Assembly (NCBI RefSeq): GCF_009760405.1
Contig: NZ_WRPP01000002.1
Coordinates: 310,001 to 374,000, forward strand
From: Nocardia terrae
GTDB lineage: Bacteria > Actinomycetota > Actinomycetes > Mycobacteriales > Mycobacteriaceae
Reading direction: 5' to 3'
DNA length: 64,000 nt
The position numbers and the translations under genes are program-made. Shown piece by piece: positions 1 to 7,457 of the stretch. Below the pieces are notes generated by a model, which was given only the letters and a program-made list of their open reading frames with translations, was not told the DNA's origin and ran no database searches. Position 1 is the first letter of the stretch, and each line of letters begins with the position of its first letter.

Positions 1-424
1 CGATGACGCCGCGCTCGCCGTCGGCCTCCTCGGTCGCCGAGATGCGTTCGGCGGCCAGGCGGATGACGTTGAACGTTCCGATCAGATTAACGTTGATGAT
101 CTTCTTGAAGGCGTCCAGCGGGAACGCGCCCTGCTTGCCGACCGTCTTCACGGCATTGCCGATTCCCGCGCAGTTCACCGCGATTCGCAGCGTTCCCAGC
201 GCCTGCGCGGCGTCCAGCGCGGCGGTCACATCCTCCTCGCTGGTCACGTCGCCGGGCGAGAACACCACGCGCTCACCGAGTTCCTCGGCGATGGCCTTGC
301 CTTCGGACGAGGGAAGATCGAGGATAACGACCTTCGCGCCGGCCGAGTGCAGTTCACGCACGGTGGCCAGGCCGAGTCCCGAAGCGCCACCGGTCACTAC
401 CGCGGCGATGTCAGCAGTCTTCAC
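1..424 (-). CDS. Short-chain dehydrogenase/reductase, N-terminal part (runs off the window)
   Basis: The first 141 or so residues of a classical SDR are visible. The N-terminal Rossmann nucleotide motif TGGASGLGLAT lies near residues 11-21, an acidic residue follows beta-2 (VVILDLP), and the NAG-type motif appears as VNCAGIG. The pattern resembles type II 3-hydroxyacyl-CoA dehydrogenase / 17-beta-HSD10-like SDRs, which oxidise 3-hydroxyacyl-CoA or hydroxysteroids with NAD; that substrate is inferred. The start is a GTG at 424-422 with GGAGG at 429-433 directly upstream. The catalytic YxxxK lies outside the window. It is divergent from the secretion operon at 690, with about 265 bases of promoter region between them. 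Confidence 0.85.
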   Translation of the reverse strand, partial: MKTADIAAVVTGGASGLGLATVRELHSAGAKVVILDLPSSEGKAIAEELGERVVFSPGDVTSEEDVTAALDAAQALGTLRIAVNCAGIGNAVKTVGKQGAFPLDAFKKIINVNLIGTFNVIRLAAERISATEEADGERGVI

Positions 425-689
425 AAAACCTCCAAAATTCTTGGTCTTGTTAATGTAGATTCTGCTCCATCGTCTGGGAAGACCGCCCCGTCGGCGTGGC
501 GTTCACGTGATGGCGCGAACCCTGCTACTCGCACGCGCGCGCGGATTCAGAGGAGTGTCGTCCGGCGCGTCGAGTCGTTGGAATCCTGTTCATGCGAGAG
601 AATTTCCGATCGGGACCGTTCTGCGGCCACCAGTGACAACAGACGACAACAGACCGTCCGCCACGACCGACCGCCGAGAGGGTCAGACG

Positions 690-1349
690 ATGCCGAGCGA
701 CGTGCCCGTACCGGGAATGTTGAAGTCGTACAAAAAACAGTCGCGCTGGTACCCCGCTCTGGACCCTGATGACCGAACGTCCGCCCCCGAACAGCCCGAG
801 AACGAACCGGCTTTCGACGACGAGGGGGGTCCGGCCCGCTTCCCGCACTACATCCAGGACGTCGAGCCCGAGCTCGACATCCCGCCCGTGCCCGAATCGG
901 TGCTGCGGCGCAATCACTTCGACGGGGCCTGGTCGGATTGGGTGGGCGAGCGCGGCGAGACCGATTCCTACACACCGCCGGTGCGCTACCGCGGCAGCAC
1001 AGTCGTCGAATTCCCCTCCGACAGTGACGAAACCGGCGCTGCCCGCTCCGATCGGGCCTCCGAACTGCTGGACGCTCTCGACGAGGAAAAACCGGCCCGG
1101 CCCGAGCCCAGCACGCGCCGACGCCTTTTCGCCTTCGGCTTCCTGATTGTTGCCATTGTTTTGCTAGCCATTGCCGGTGGGGTTGCTCTATATGTGCTGA
1201 ATTCCCATGGCGGCACTGCGCAATCCACCGGCACACCTGAAGGCGGACCCGGTTCCGGCCCGATCGCCGTCGTGGCGGCGTACAACGAAATGACGGCCAC
1301 CGCGATCATCGGCGACCATGGACCCGCCGTCAGCGTTCCGGCCGGATAA
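690..1349 (+). CDS. Single-pass membrane protein, first gene of the type IV secretion-like operon
   Basis: This 219-residue protein is not recognised as a named family. Residues 1-145 are acidic, proline-rich and probably disordered in the cytoplasm. One strong membrane segment follows a basic RRR stop at about residues 148-171, and a short Gly/Ser/Thr-rich tail of about 48 residues lies outside. The ATG at 690 was preferred over the longer frame opening at 507 because GAGAGGG precedes it at a good distance and the extra N-terminus is arginine-rich and looks non-coding. It ends 17 bases before the ParA-like gene and is probably the promoter-proximal gene of the operon reaching 14136. A role as a scaffold or as a tether for the following P-loop protein is only inferred from position. 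Confidence 0.7.
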   Translation: MPSDVPVPGMLKSYKKQSRWYPALDPDDRTSAPEQPENEPAFDDEGGPARFPHYIQDVEPELDIPPVPESVLRRNHFDGAWSDWVGERGETDSYTPPVRYRGSTVVEFPSDSDETGAARSDRASELLDALDEEKPARPEPSTRRRLFAFGFLIVAIVLLAIAGGVALYVLNSHGGTAQSTGTPEGGPGSGPIAVVAAYNEMTATAIIGDHGPAVSVPAG

Positions 1350-1366
1350 CGAGGAGAGCGGAGACA

Positions 1367-2242
1367 ATGGATCAGGACTGGAGCCGCTGGCTCGACGAGG
1401 TGCCCGAAGAGGGTGAATCGCCGGGCCGTGCCGCGCGTTCCAAGGCTCCGGTGGTGCGCTTGCGCAAGCGTCGCGGCGACGGCGGTGACGCCGGTCCCGC
1501 GCCGCGGCCGATCCTGGTGGTGGGTGGCTGCGGTGGCGCGGGCACCACCACCACGGCCCTCGGCATCGCGGGGGAGATGAGCGCCGCGGGCGCCCAAACC
1601 GTGGCCGTGGACGGCACTTTCGCGGGCAGCGATCTGGCGCTGCGCGGGGCCGACGAGCACCTGAGCCCGATCAGCCTGCAGGCCTGGCTCTACGGCCGCG
1701 GCGACGACGAGGCCGCGCCGCTCAAGGAATGCCTGTCCCGCGCGACCTCCGGAATCGGGCTGCTGTGGCGCGATCCCGCGCCCCTGCGCCGGCGCGCCAC
1801 CTACCTCACCGTGGCCCGCGCGCTGGGCGAGACGAGCTACACCCCGGTGTACGACGGCGGCAACCCGATCGCCAGCCGTCACCTGCGCCCGCTGCTCGAG
1901 GACGCCGATATCGCACTGGTGCTGGCGATTCCGGCGCGCGTGGACGCGGCCAACCGGCTGCGCGTCACCCTCGAGTGGCTCGACGACCAGTTCGGCGGCC
2001 AGGGCGAGGGCCAGGGTGACGGGATTGTCGGCGATACCACGATTGTCGTGTCACATCAGTTGCCAGGCAGCGATTCTCGGATCGCTGAGCATTTGCGGGA
2101 GCATCTGGACGGCTGGGTCAACGAGATCGTCGAGATACCCTATGACCCACACCTCGCACGCGGAGAGTTGGTGCGGCACAGCAACCTGGCCGCCGAGACA
2201 CGCCGCGCGTATCGCCGCCTGCTTGCTGGAGTGGCATCATGA
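1367..2242 (+). CDS. MinD/ParA-like P-loop protein lacking both P-loop lysines
   Basis: This 291-residue protein has the MinD/ParA fold pattern: a basic, disordered N-terminus (1-47), beta-1 ILVVGG, a P-loop-like segment CGGAGTTTT at about 55-63, and a VAVDG strand. Canonical members read KGGVGKTT. Here the signature lysine is Cys and the Walker A lysine is Thr, so ordinary ATP hydrolysis is doubtful. Family knowledge: MinD/ParA proteins position or gate complexes at the membrane. Inference: it is a regulatory or structural subunit of the secretion apparatus. The ATG at 1367 is preceded by GGAG. The stop overlaps the next start by four bases (ATGA), so it is translationally coupled to the DUF6668-like gene, which has the same substitutions. 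Confidence 0.8.
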   Translation: MDQDWSRWLDEVPEEGESPGRAARSKAPVVRLRKRRGDGGDAGPAPRPILVVGGCGGAGTTTTALGIAGEMSAAGAQTVAVDGTFAGSDLALRGADEHLSPISLQAWLYGRGDDEAAPLKECLSRATSGIGLLWRDPAPLRRRATYLTVARALGETSYTPVYDGGNPIASRHLRPLLEDADIALVLAIPARVDAANRLRVTLEWLDDQFGGQGEGQGDGIVGDTTIVVSHQLPGSDSRIAEHLREHLDGWVNEIVEIPYDPHLARGELVRHSNLAAETRRAYRRLLAGVAS

Positions 2243-2907
2243 CCGCAGCCATGAAGGAACATCGACCCTCCGCCCGGAGCATCGATTCGGGGGCCGCCGG
2301 AGCGGCCGGTGTGGTGCCGCCGCCGGAATCACGACGCGCACCGATCTGGGACCGACCCGTACCCGGCGGCGGCCGCGCACCCCTGGTGTGGCTGCTCGGC
2401 GTGCACGGCGGCGCGGGCACGACGACCCTCGCGCATGTGCTTGCGCCCGCGGCGGATTCGTACCGCCGCTGGCCCGGCGTCTTCGACCGGGAATCCCCGT
2501 TCGTGGTGCTGGTGGCACGCGAGACGATTCCGGGCCTGACCCGCGCCCACGACCTGCTGCGCCAGCATCACGCCGGGCTCGCGGGCCCGAGCGAGGTGCT
2601 CGGCCTGATCACGGTGGCCGCGCGCCCGGGCCGGATTCCGGCCGAGATCCGCCGCTACCGCGATGTGGTCGGTTCGCTGGCCGGACAGGTGTGGCAGCTG
2701 CCCTGGCACGAGGAATGGACGCTCGTGGAGGCCGAGAAGCTGCCGGTGTGGTCACCGGGCGACCCGGTCCCGCAGCAACGTAAACGCAAATCCGATCCGC
2801 TGGAAGAGATTACGACGGAGGTGCGGGAGCTCGGTTCGAGCATCCTGGCCGCCGTACAGGACGCCATGGACGCCCCCCGCTCCACTGATCCGGAGGCGGA
2901 CGAGTGA
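2239..2907 (+). CDS. DUF6668-like P-loop protein, also without P-loop lysines
   Basis: This 222-residue protein has a disordered N-terminus (1-45) and then WLLGVHGGAGTTTLA at about residues 51-65. The motif aligns with KGGVGKTT but has His in place of the signature lysine and Thr in place of the Walker A lysine. The pattern recalls the DUF6668 family found in actinobacterial conjugation loci; that assignment is from memory of the motif and is not searched. The middle of the protein holds a strand FVVLVARET and a helix-rich region. The C-terminus (about 175-222) is charged and probably helical. It starts inside the stop of the preceding ParA-like gene. The two neighbours may form a heterodimer of degenerate P-loop subunits (inference). 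Confidence 0.75.
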   Translation: MTAAMKEHRPSARSIDSGAAGAAGVVPPPESRRAPIWDRPVPGGGRAPLVWLLGVHGGAGTTTLAHVLAPAADSYRRWPGVFDRESPFVVLVARETIPGLTRAHDLLRQHHAGLAGPSEVLGLITVAARPGRIPAEIRRYRDVVGSLAGQVWQLPWHEEWTLVEAEKLPVWSPGDPVPQQRKRKSDPLEEITTEVRELGSSILAAVQDAMDAPRSTDPEADE

Positions 2908-2909
2908 TC

Positions 2910-2990
2910 ATGAACGTCGAACCCGAAGTTGGTGCCGATATAGGCGAAAGTTTCGCTAGCAGTTCGCTTTTGGAGAAGGAAAGACAATGA
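2910..2990 (+). CDS. Possible 26-residue coupling peptide between the P-loop gene and the pilin-like gene
   Basis: An ATG at 2910 opens 26 codons (beginning MNVEPEVGAD, acidic, ending LLEKERQ). The TGA stop overlaps the ATG of the next gene as ATGA at 2987-2990. It begins two bases after the previous stop. A GGAGG sits 13 bases upstream, which is longer than ideal. It fills nearly all of the 79-base gap between the two neighbouring genes. It may be a real small protein or a leader whose translation opens the start of the pilin-like gene, or it may be chance. No family is recognised. Confidence 0.35.
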   Translation: MNVEPEVGADIGESFASSSLLEKERQ

Positions 2991-3277
2991 GCATGCTATT
3001 GGCCGTACACGACGCGTACGGGCAGCTCCTCGCCCAGGTCGGGAACCCGACCCCGGAGGCGCCGCCCGCGTCGGACAAATTGCTGAAATTGGTTCGGTAC
3101 TTCACCTGGTTCGTGCTGTTGTCGGGAGTCCTGGGCATCACCTACGCCGGTGGTCGCTTCGCCTGGGAGAAATGGACGGGAGGCGGTTTGGAGTCGCCGA
3201 AGATGGTGGCCGGGGCGATGATCGGAGGGATCATCGCCACGAGCGCGGGCACGATCATGAACGCTGTGATCACCTAA
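2987..3277 (+). CDS. Small two-helix membrane protein, pilin-like
   Basis: This 96-residue protein has a short N-terminal segment, then two hydrophobic helices at roughly 37-54 and 70-92 separated by a short basic loop (RFAWEKWTGG). The size, topology and place next to VirB6/VirB4-like genes resemble VirB2/TrbC-type subunits, which form the T4SS pilus or channel in the membrane; that is inference from context, since the sequence is too short for a firm family call. AAGGAAAG precedes the ATG. Its stop overlaps the ATG of the next membrane protein (TAATG at 3275-3279), so the two small proteins are probably made in equal amounts. Confidence 0.7.
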   Translation: MSMLLAVHDAYGQLLAQVGNPTPEAPPASDKLLKLVRYFTWFVLLSGVLGITYAGGRFAWEKWTGGGLESPKMVAGAMIGGIIATSAGTIMNAVIT

Positions 3278-3540
3278 TGTCCACGGCGGTGGCCATCCTG
3301 GCCTACAAGCAGATGCCGTCGGATGTGATCCGGCCGCTCATGCAGCTCATCGACTGGCTGCTGTGGTGCGTACTGCTGTTCTGCCTGGCCTGGATGATCC
3401 TGGCGGCGGGGCGGCTCTGGTACGCCTTCCGCGACGACCTGGCCGCCAACGACGCGACGCACGGGGTGGTGATGAGCCTGCTGGGCGCGATCATGGCGAC
3501 CTCGGCCAGCGGAATCGCGCTGGCCCTGCTCCCGACCTGA
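3277..3540 (+). CDS. Small two-helix membrane protein, second pilin-like subunit
   Basis: This 87-residue protein has two hydrophobic segments, about 19-42 and 64-85, joined by a basic and acidic loop (WYAFRDDLAAND). The ATG at 3277 overlaps the stop of the previous gene. A longer frame upstream exists, but it only copies the previous gene in another phase. The topology mirrors the preceding protein, and both end in an Ala/Ser-rich helix (MATSASG here, IATSAGT there), so they could be ancient duplicates. The function is inferred only from context as a membrane or pilus subunit of the secretion apparatus. Confidence 0.7.
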   Translation: MSTAVAILAYKQMPSDVIRPLMQLIDWLLWCVLLFCLAWMILAAGRLWYAFRDDLAANDATHGVVMSLLGAIMATSASGIALALLPT

Positions 3541-3608
3541 GGGATACGGGCAGCTGAATTGTCCACTGTCACACACACTCTGGTAACCGACACCGTGGAG
3601 GCGAAGCG

Positions 3609-4436
3609 ATGAGCGAGAAGGAGTCGCCCGAGCGCGACCGCGTCTCGTTCGGTGTCATCGCCTCGGCCGCCCTGGTCGCGGTGATCATCGTCGCCGGCCT
3701 GGTGGTCTACTTCGGCCACGGTTCGTCCAAGCCGAGCGCCAAGGACGACGGGACCGCCCCGGTGACCTCTTCGGAGACCGGCGTGACCGGATTCGCCTCG
3801 CCCGAGGTGGATCTGTTCGGCCGCCGCGTCGACATCCCCAACAACACCGACGGGCAACCGCTGCCGCAGGATCCGTCCAAGCAGCGCAAGACCACCGACA
3901 CCGATTGGCTGACCGCCGCGCCCCAGGGTCTCGCCGACCCGCACGGCTGGCAGCGCGTCTACGGCGCGTCGGTGCCCTTCTCCACCTCCGACGGTCCCGC
4001 TCGCCTGGAAAACGGCCTGGCCGTCGGCTATTCGCACACCCCGCAGGGGGCCGCGCTGGCCTCCGCGCAGATCACCTACCGGCTCAATGCCCGCCCGGCC
4101 GACCGGGAGCTGTACGTGCGGCAGGTCCGCGTGCCCGCCGAGCAGCTCACCGCCTACGACCAGGCGCTGGCCGATCAGCGACTGCCGAAACAGCAGCCGG
4201 AGAAGGTGACCCGGTATCTGGTGGCGCCCGACGCCTTCCAGATCGAGAACTACGCCGACGACATGGCCATCGTGCGGCTGGCCGCGCGCGGGCCGGTGGT
4301 CGACAACCGGCAGCTGTGGGCGGCCGTGCGGCTGATCATGGTGTGGGACGCCGGCGACTGGCGGCTCAAGCCGTCCAGCTCGAAGACCGCACAAACCGAA
4401 TACGTGGATTCGCTGGCGGGGTGGACCCGATGGTGA
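3609..4436 (+). CDS. Bitopic membrane protein with extracytoplasmic domain, VirB8-like role likely
   Basis: This 275-residue protein has a short cytoplasmic N-terminus, one membrane helix at about residues 15-35 (FGVIASAALVAVIIVAGLVV), a low-complexity linker to about residue 65, and a folded extracytoplasmic domain of about 200 residues ending in a strand-rich WDAGDWRLKPS motif. An N-terminal anchor plus a compact outer domain is how VirB8/TcpC-type assembly factors are built. The sequence alone does not prove that family. The start has a good GGAGGCGAAGCG leader. It lies 68 bases after the pilin-like pair and 55 bases before the VirB6-like gene. Confidence 0.72.
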   Translation: MSEKESPERDRVSFGVIASAALVAVIIVAGLVVYFGHGSSKPSAKDDGTAPVTSSETGVTGFASPEVDLFGRRVDIPNNTDGQPLPQDPSKQRKTTDTDWLTAAPQGLADPHGWQRVYGASVPFSTSDGPARLENGLAVGYSHTPQGAALASAQITYRLNARPADRELYVRQVRVPAEQLTAYDQALADQRLPKQQPEKVTRYLVAPDAFQIENYADDMAIVRLAARGPVVDNRQLWAAVRLIMVWDAGDWRLKPSSSKTAQTEYVDSLAGWTRW

Positions 4437-4491
4437 CCACGGCGCACATATCGACAGACATGGCATCGCGACCCATCGAAAGGTGGACCAC

Positions 4492-5967
4492 ATGCTGAGG
4501 CGGCTCGTCACGATTCTCGCGGTCGTATTCACCGTCATGATCGCGACACCGACGGTGGCCTACGGCCAGACCTACGGGTACGACCAGGCCTGCAACGAAT
4601 TACACGACTCCCTCGACGGTCTGGGCGTGCCGGGTCTGTCGCTGGGTGACGCCGCGTCGGCGGCCTGCAAGGCCAGCAATGTCGCGACCCATCCGGGCGA
4701 TGCCGCCGCCACCGTGCGGGACAAGGCATGGGACTCCACCTTCGGCAAGGTGGTGGATTCACTGATGAACGGTCTGGGCGAGGCGTTGATCCTGGCGCTG
4801 ACGTTCTGGATGAAGCTGCCCAACGACCGGGTCAGTGACGCGGGCACGTTGTTCACGAAGATCAACGACTATACGTATCAGGCGCAGATACTCCTCTTAA
4901 TGGTGTCGGTGATCCTGACCGGTCTCAAACTCGCGCAGGCGAGACGGGGAGCCGCGGTCAGTGAGGCCACCGATTCGTTCTGGATGTTCGCGCGCGTGGT
5001 CTTCAGCTCCTGGATGCTCGGCGCGGTGATCGTGGCGGCCACCCAGGCCTCGGACAAGTTCTCCGAGTGGATCATCAACGACTCCACCGGCGGCAATGCC
5101 AAGGACATGGCCGAGCTGATGGTGAAAACCACCAAGCTGCAAGCCTTCTCGCCCGGTCTGGTGCTCATCATCGCCATCGTCGGCCTGCTCGGCGCGCTGG
5201 CCCAGATCGTGCTGGCCATCGTACGTCAGGGCATGCTCGTGGTGGCGGCGGGCGTGCTGCCGCTGGCGGCGGCCGGATCGGGCACCGGCATCGGCCGCTC
5301 CTCCTACAGCAAGCTGATCCGCTGGATTATCGCCTTCATGCTCTACAAGCCGGTCGCGGCGATCGTCTACATGATCGCCTTCACCACGGCCGGCGCGACC
5401 GATGCTCGTACCGGCACCACCACCCTGCCCGACGCCGACGAGGCCCAGCGCATGCTGGTCGCCATCGTGCTGCTGGGCAGCGTGGCGTTCGTGCTGCCCG
5501 CCCTCATGCGCCTGGCCACCGCCGGTGAGGTCGCCATCGTCGGTTCCGGCGGTTCGGGTCTGGCCGCCACCACCGGCACCCTGGTCGGTATCGCGGCGCT
5601 GGGCGCGGTCGGTTCGCGGGCGGTGGCCCCGCGCGCGGTCTCCGGTGCGCCCGGGTATGCCGGACGCGGCGGGCGGCCCGGCCGTCCGGGCGGACCGGGC
5701 GGACCCGGTGGCGGCGGGCTGCCCCGTCCGACACCGCAACCCAGGCCCGGCGGCGGTGGCGGCGCCGCCCCCAACGCCGCGAGTCCTGCCGCGCAAGGCG
5801 GCGGTGGCGCAGTACCGTCAGGCGCGTCCCGCGTGGCCAACCGTGTCGCCCAGGTCCGGGCCGCGACCGCCTCGCTCGGCAAGGCCGAGAACACCGCGGG
5901 TGACGTGGCCGGTGACCGCTGGGTCAACCGTTCACCCGACCTCGGCAGGAGCACCATTCCGCGATGA
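4492..5967 (+). CDS. Polytopic membrane channel protein, VirB6/TrbL-like
   Basis: This 491-residue protein has a cleavable-looking signal (MLRRLVTILAVVF, AYG cleavage region near 25), a periplasmic-type segment with paired cysteines to about residue 90, then about six hydrophobic helices between 95 and 380, and a glycine/proline-rich disordered tail from about 395. This is the usual plan of VirB6/TrbL channel components of type IV secretion systems. The ATG at 4492 has GAAAGGTGG upstream; a GTG nine bases earlier is less likely. The end overlaps the SCO6880-like gene by four bases. It probably forms the inner-membrane pore fed by the VirB4-like and VirD4-like ATPases encoded downstream. Confidence 0.8.
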   Translation: MLRRLVTILAVVFTVMIATPTVAYGQTYGYDQACNELHDSLDGLGVPGLSLGDAASAACKASNVATHPGDAAATVRDKAWDSTFGKVVDSLMNGLGEALILALTFWMKLPNDRVSDAGTLFTKINDYTYQAQILLLMVSVILTGLKLAQARRGAAVSEATDSFWMFARVVFSSWMLGAVIVAATQASDKFSEWIINDSTGGNAKDMAELMVKTTKLQAFSPGLVLIIAIVGLLGALAQIVLAIVRQGMLVVAAGVLPLAAAGSGTGIGRSSYSKLIRWIIAFMLYKPVAAIVYMIAFTTAGATDARTGTTTLPDADEAQRMLVAIVLLGSVAFVLPALMRLATAGEVAIVGSGGSGLAATTGTLVGIAALGAVGSRAVAPRAVSGAPGYAGRGGRPGRPGGPGGPGGGGLPRPTPQPRPGGGGGAAPNAASPAAQGGGGAVPSGASRVANRVAQVRAATASLGKAENTAGDVAGDRWVNRSPDLGRSTIPR

Positions 5968-7454
5968 CGATGACCGAGACCTACGAGCGCCGCTCGTACG
6001 GACTGTGGCAGAAGCCCCGCAGCGCCGGCCTTTTCGGCCTGCGCTGGGGCGAGACCGTGGTCGGCTTCGCCGTCGTGATCACCGCGCTGCTGACGGCGCT
6101 GGTGGCGGGCCCGAAACCCGCCGCCGTGGTGGCGGGCGTCGGCCTGGTCGTGATGGTTCCACTGGTATGGCGGACCGGGGGCCGCTCCGGCTACGAGAAC
6201 GGATTGATGATGTTCCATTGGTTGCGTGGCCGTTCCAAGGGCGAGCACGTGTACCGGGGCGGGCGCTTCTCCCGGATTCCCGGCGGCGTCACCCGGCTGC
6301 CCGGGCTGATGGCCCCGTCGCGGCTCTACGAGGGCATCGACGCGGGCGGCTACAGCTTCGGCATGATCCACCTACCGCAATTCGCCCAGTACACAGTGGT
6401 TCTGCGGGCTTGGCCGCAGGGCCACGAGGCTGTCGACCAGCCGGTCATCGACCGCTGGGTCGGGGCGTGGGGCACCTTCCTGGCCTCGCTGGGCCAGACC
6501 TCCGACATCGTGGCGGTGGTGCCGGTCATCGACACCGTGCCCGAGACCGGAAACCGTTTGCTCACCGAGGTTTCCACCATCACCCGGCCCGAGGCCCCCG
6601 ATCTGGCGCAGCAGGTCATGTACGAGCTGGCCACCGAACTGCCGCAGGAACGGGTGCAGCTGCTGCCGCGGGTGGCGATCACCTTCAAGGCGACAACCGC
6701 TGAGCGGCGCAAGAATCCGGCGGAGGAGGCGGTCGAGATCGGGCGTCGCCTGCCGGGTATCTGCGCGGCGCTGGCCGAGGCGGGCGTGCGCGCCCAGCCC
6801 ATGGCCGCCGAGGAGATCATCTCCTTCATCCGCCGCAGCTACGACCCGGCCGCGCAGGCCGACCTCGAGGTGGCCGCGGGCGAACCCGGTGGGCACGGCC
6901 TGGATTGGGCCGACGCGGGCCCGGTCTCGCACGAGGAGCGCTGGGACCACTTCATCCACGACGGCGGCCGCTCGGTCACCTGGGAGATGGACACCGCCCC
7001 GGAGGGCGCGGTGGACGAGCGCGTGCTGCAGCGCCTGCTCGCCCCCAACCCGGAGGTGCCGCGCAAGCGCATCACCATCGTCTACCGCCCGCACTCGGCC
7101 GGCGACGCCGCCCAGATCGTGGACGACGACTACAAGAACGCCCTGGTGGCACAGCAATCCGAGCGCGGCGTCGTCTCCGCCGCCGCCACCCTGCGCGTGG
7201 GCGCCACCCAGCAGGCGCGCGAGGAACAGGCCCGCGGCCACGGCGTCACCCGCTTCGGCGCCCTGGTCACCATCACCGAACCCCTGCGCGGCGACCTGCC
7301 CCGCATCGAGGCGATCACCCGGGATCTCTCCACCCAGGCCCGCCTCAAGATCCGCCGCTGCTACCGCTACCAAGCGGCCGCGTTCGCGGCGTCCCTCGGC
7401 TGCGGGGTGATCCTCCCCGAACACGCCACCATTCCGAAAGCGCTTGCGGGGTAA
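5964..7454 (+). CDS. SCO6880-family type IV secretion-associated protein
   Basis: This 496-residue protein has an N-terminal basic segment (YGLWQKPRSAGLFGLRWGE), two close hydrophobic helices at about 28-72, and then a large soluble domain. The conserved N-terminal pattern and its place directly upstream of a VirB4-like ATPase match the SCO6880 family of actinobacterial conjugation loci; the recognition is from motif and context. The soluble part may be the VirB4-N-like portion split from the ATPase, since the ATPase downstream lacks an obvious equivalent ahead of its core; this is inference. It starts in the ATGA overlap with the VirB6-like gene and ends three bases before the next ATG. Confidence 0.8.
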   Translation: MTMTETYERRSYGLWQKPRSAGLFGLRWGETVVGFAVVITALLTALVAGPKPAAVVAGVGLVVMVPLVWRTGGRSGYENGLMMFHWLRGRSKGEHVYRGGRFSRIPGGVTRLPGLMAPSRLYEGIDAGGYSFGMIHLPQFAQYTVVLRAWPQGHEAVDQPVIDRWVGAWGTFLASLGQTSDIVAVVPVIDTVPETGNRLLTEVSTITRPEAPDLAQQVMYELATELPQERVQLLPRVAITFKATTAERRKNPAEEAVEIGRRLPGICAALAEAGVRAQPMAAEEIISFIRRSYDPAAQADLEVAAGEPGGHGLDWADAGPVSHEERWDHFIHDGGRSVTWEMDTAPEGAVDERVLQRLLAPNPEVPRKRITIVYRPHSAGDAAQIVDDDYKNALVAQQSERGVVSAAATLRVGATQQAREEQARGHGVTRFGALVTITEPLRGDLPRIEAITRDLSTQARLKIRRCYRYQAAAFAASLGCGVILPEHATIPKALAG

Positions 7455-7457
7455 CCC

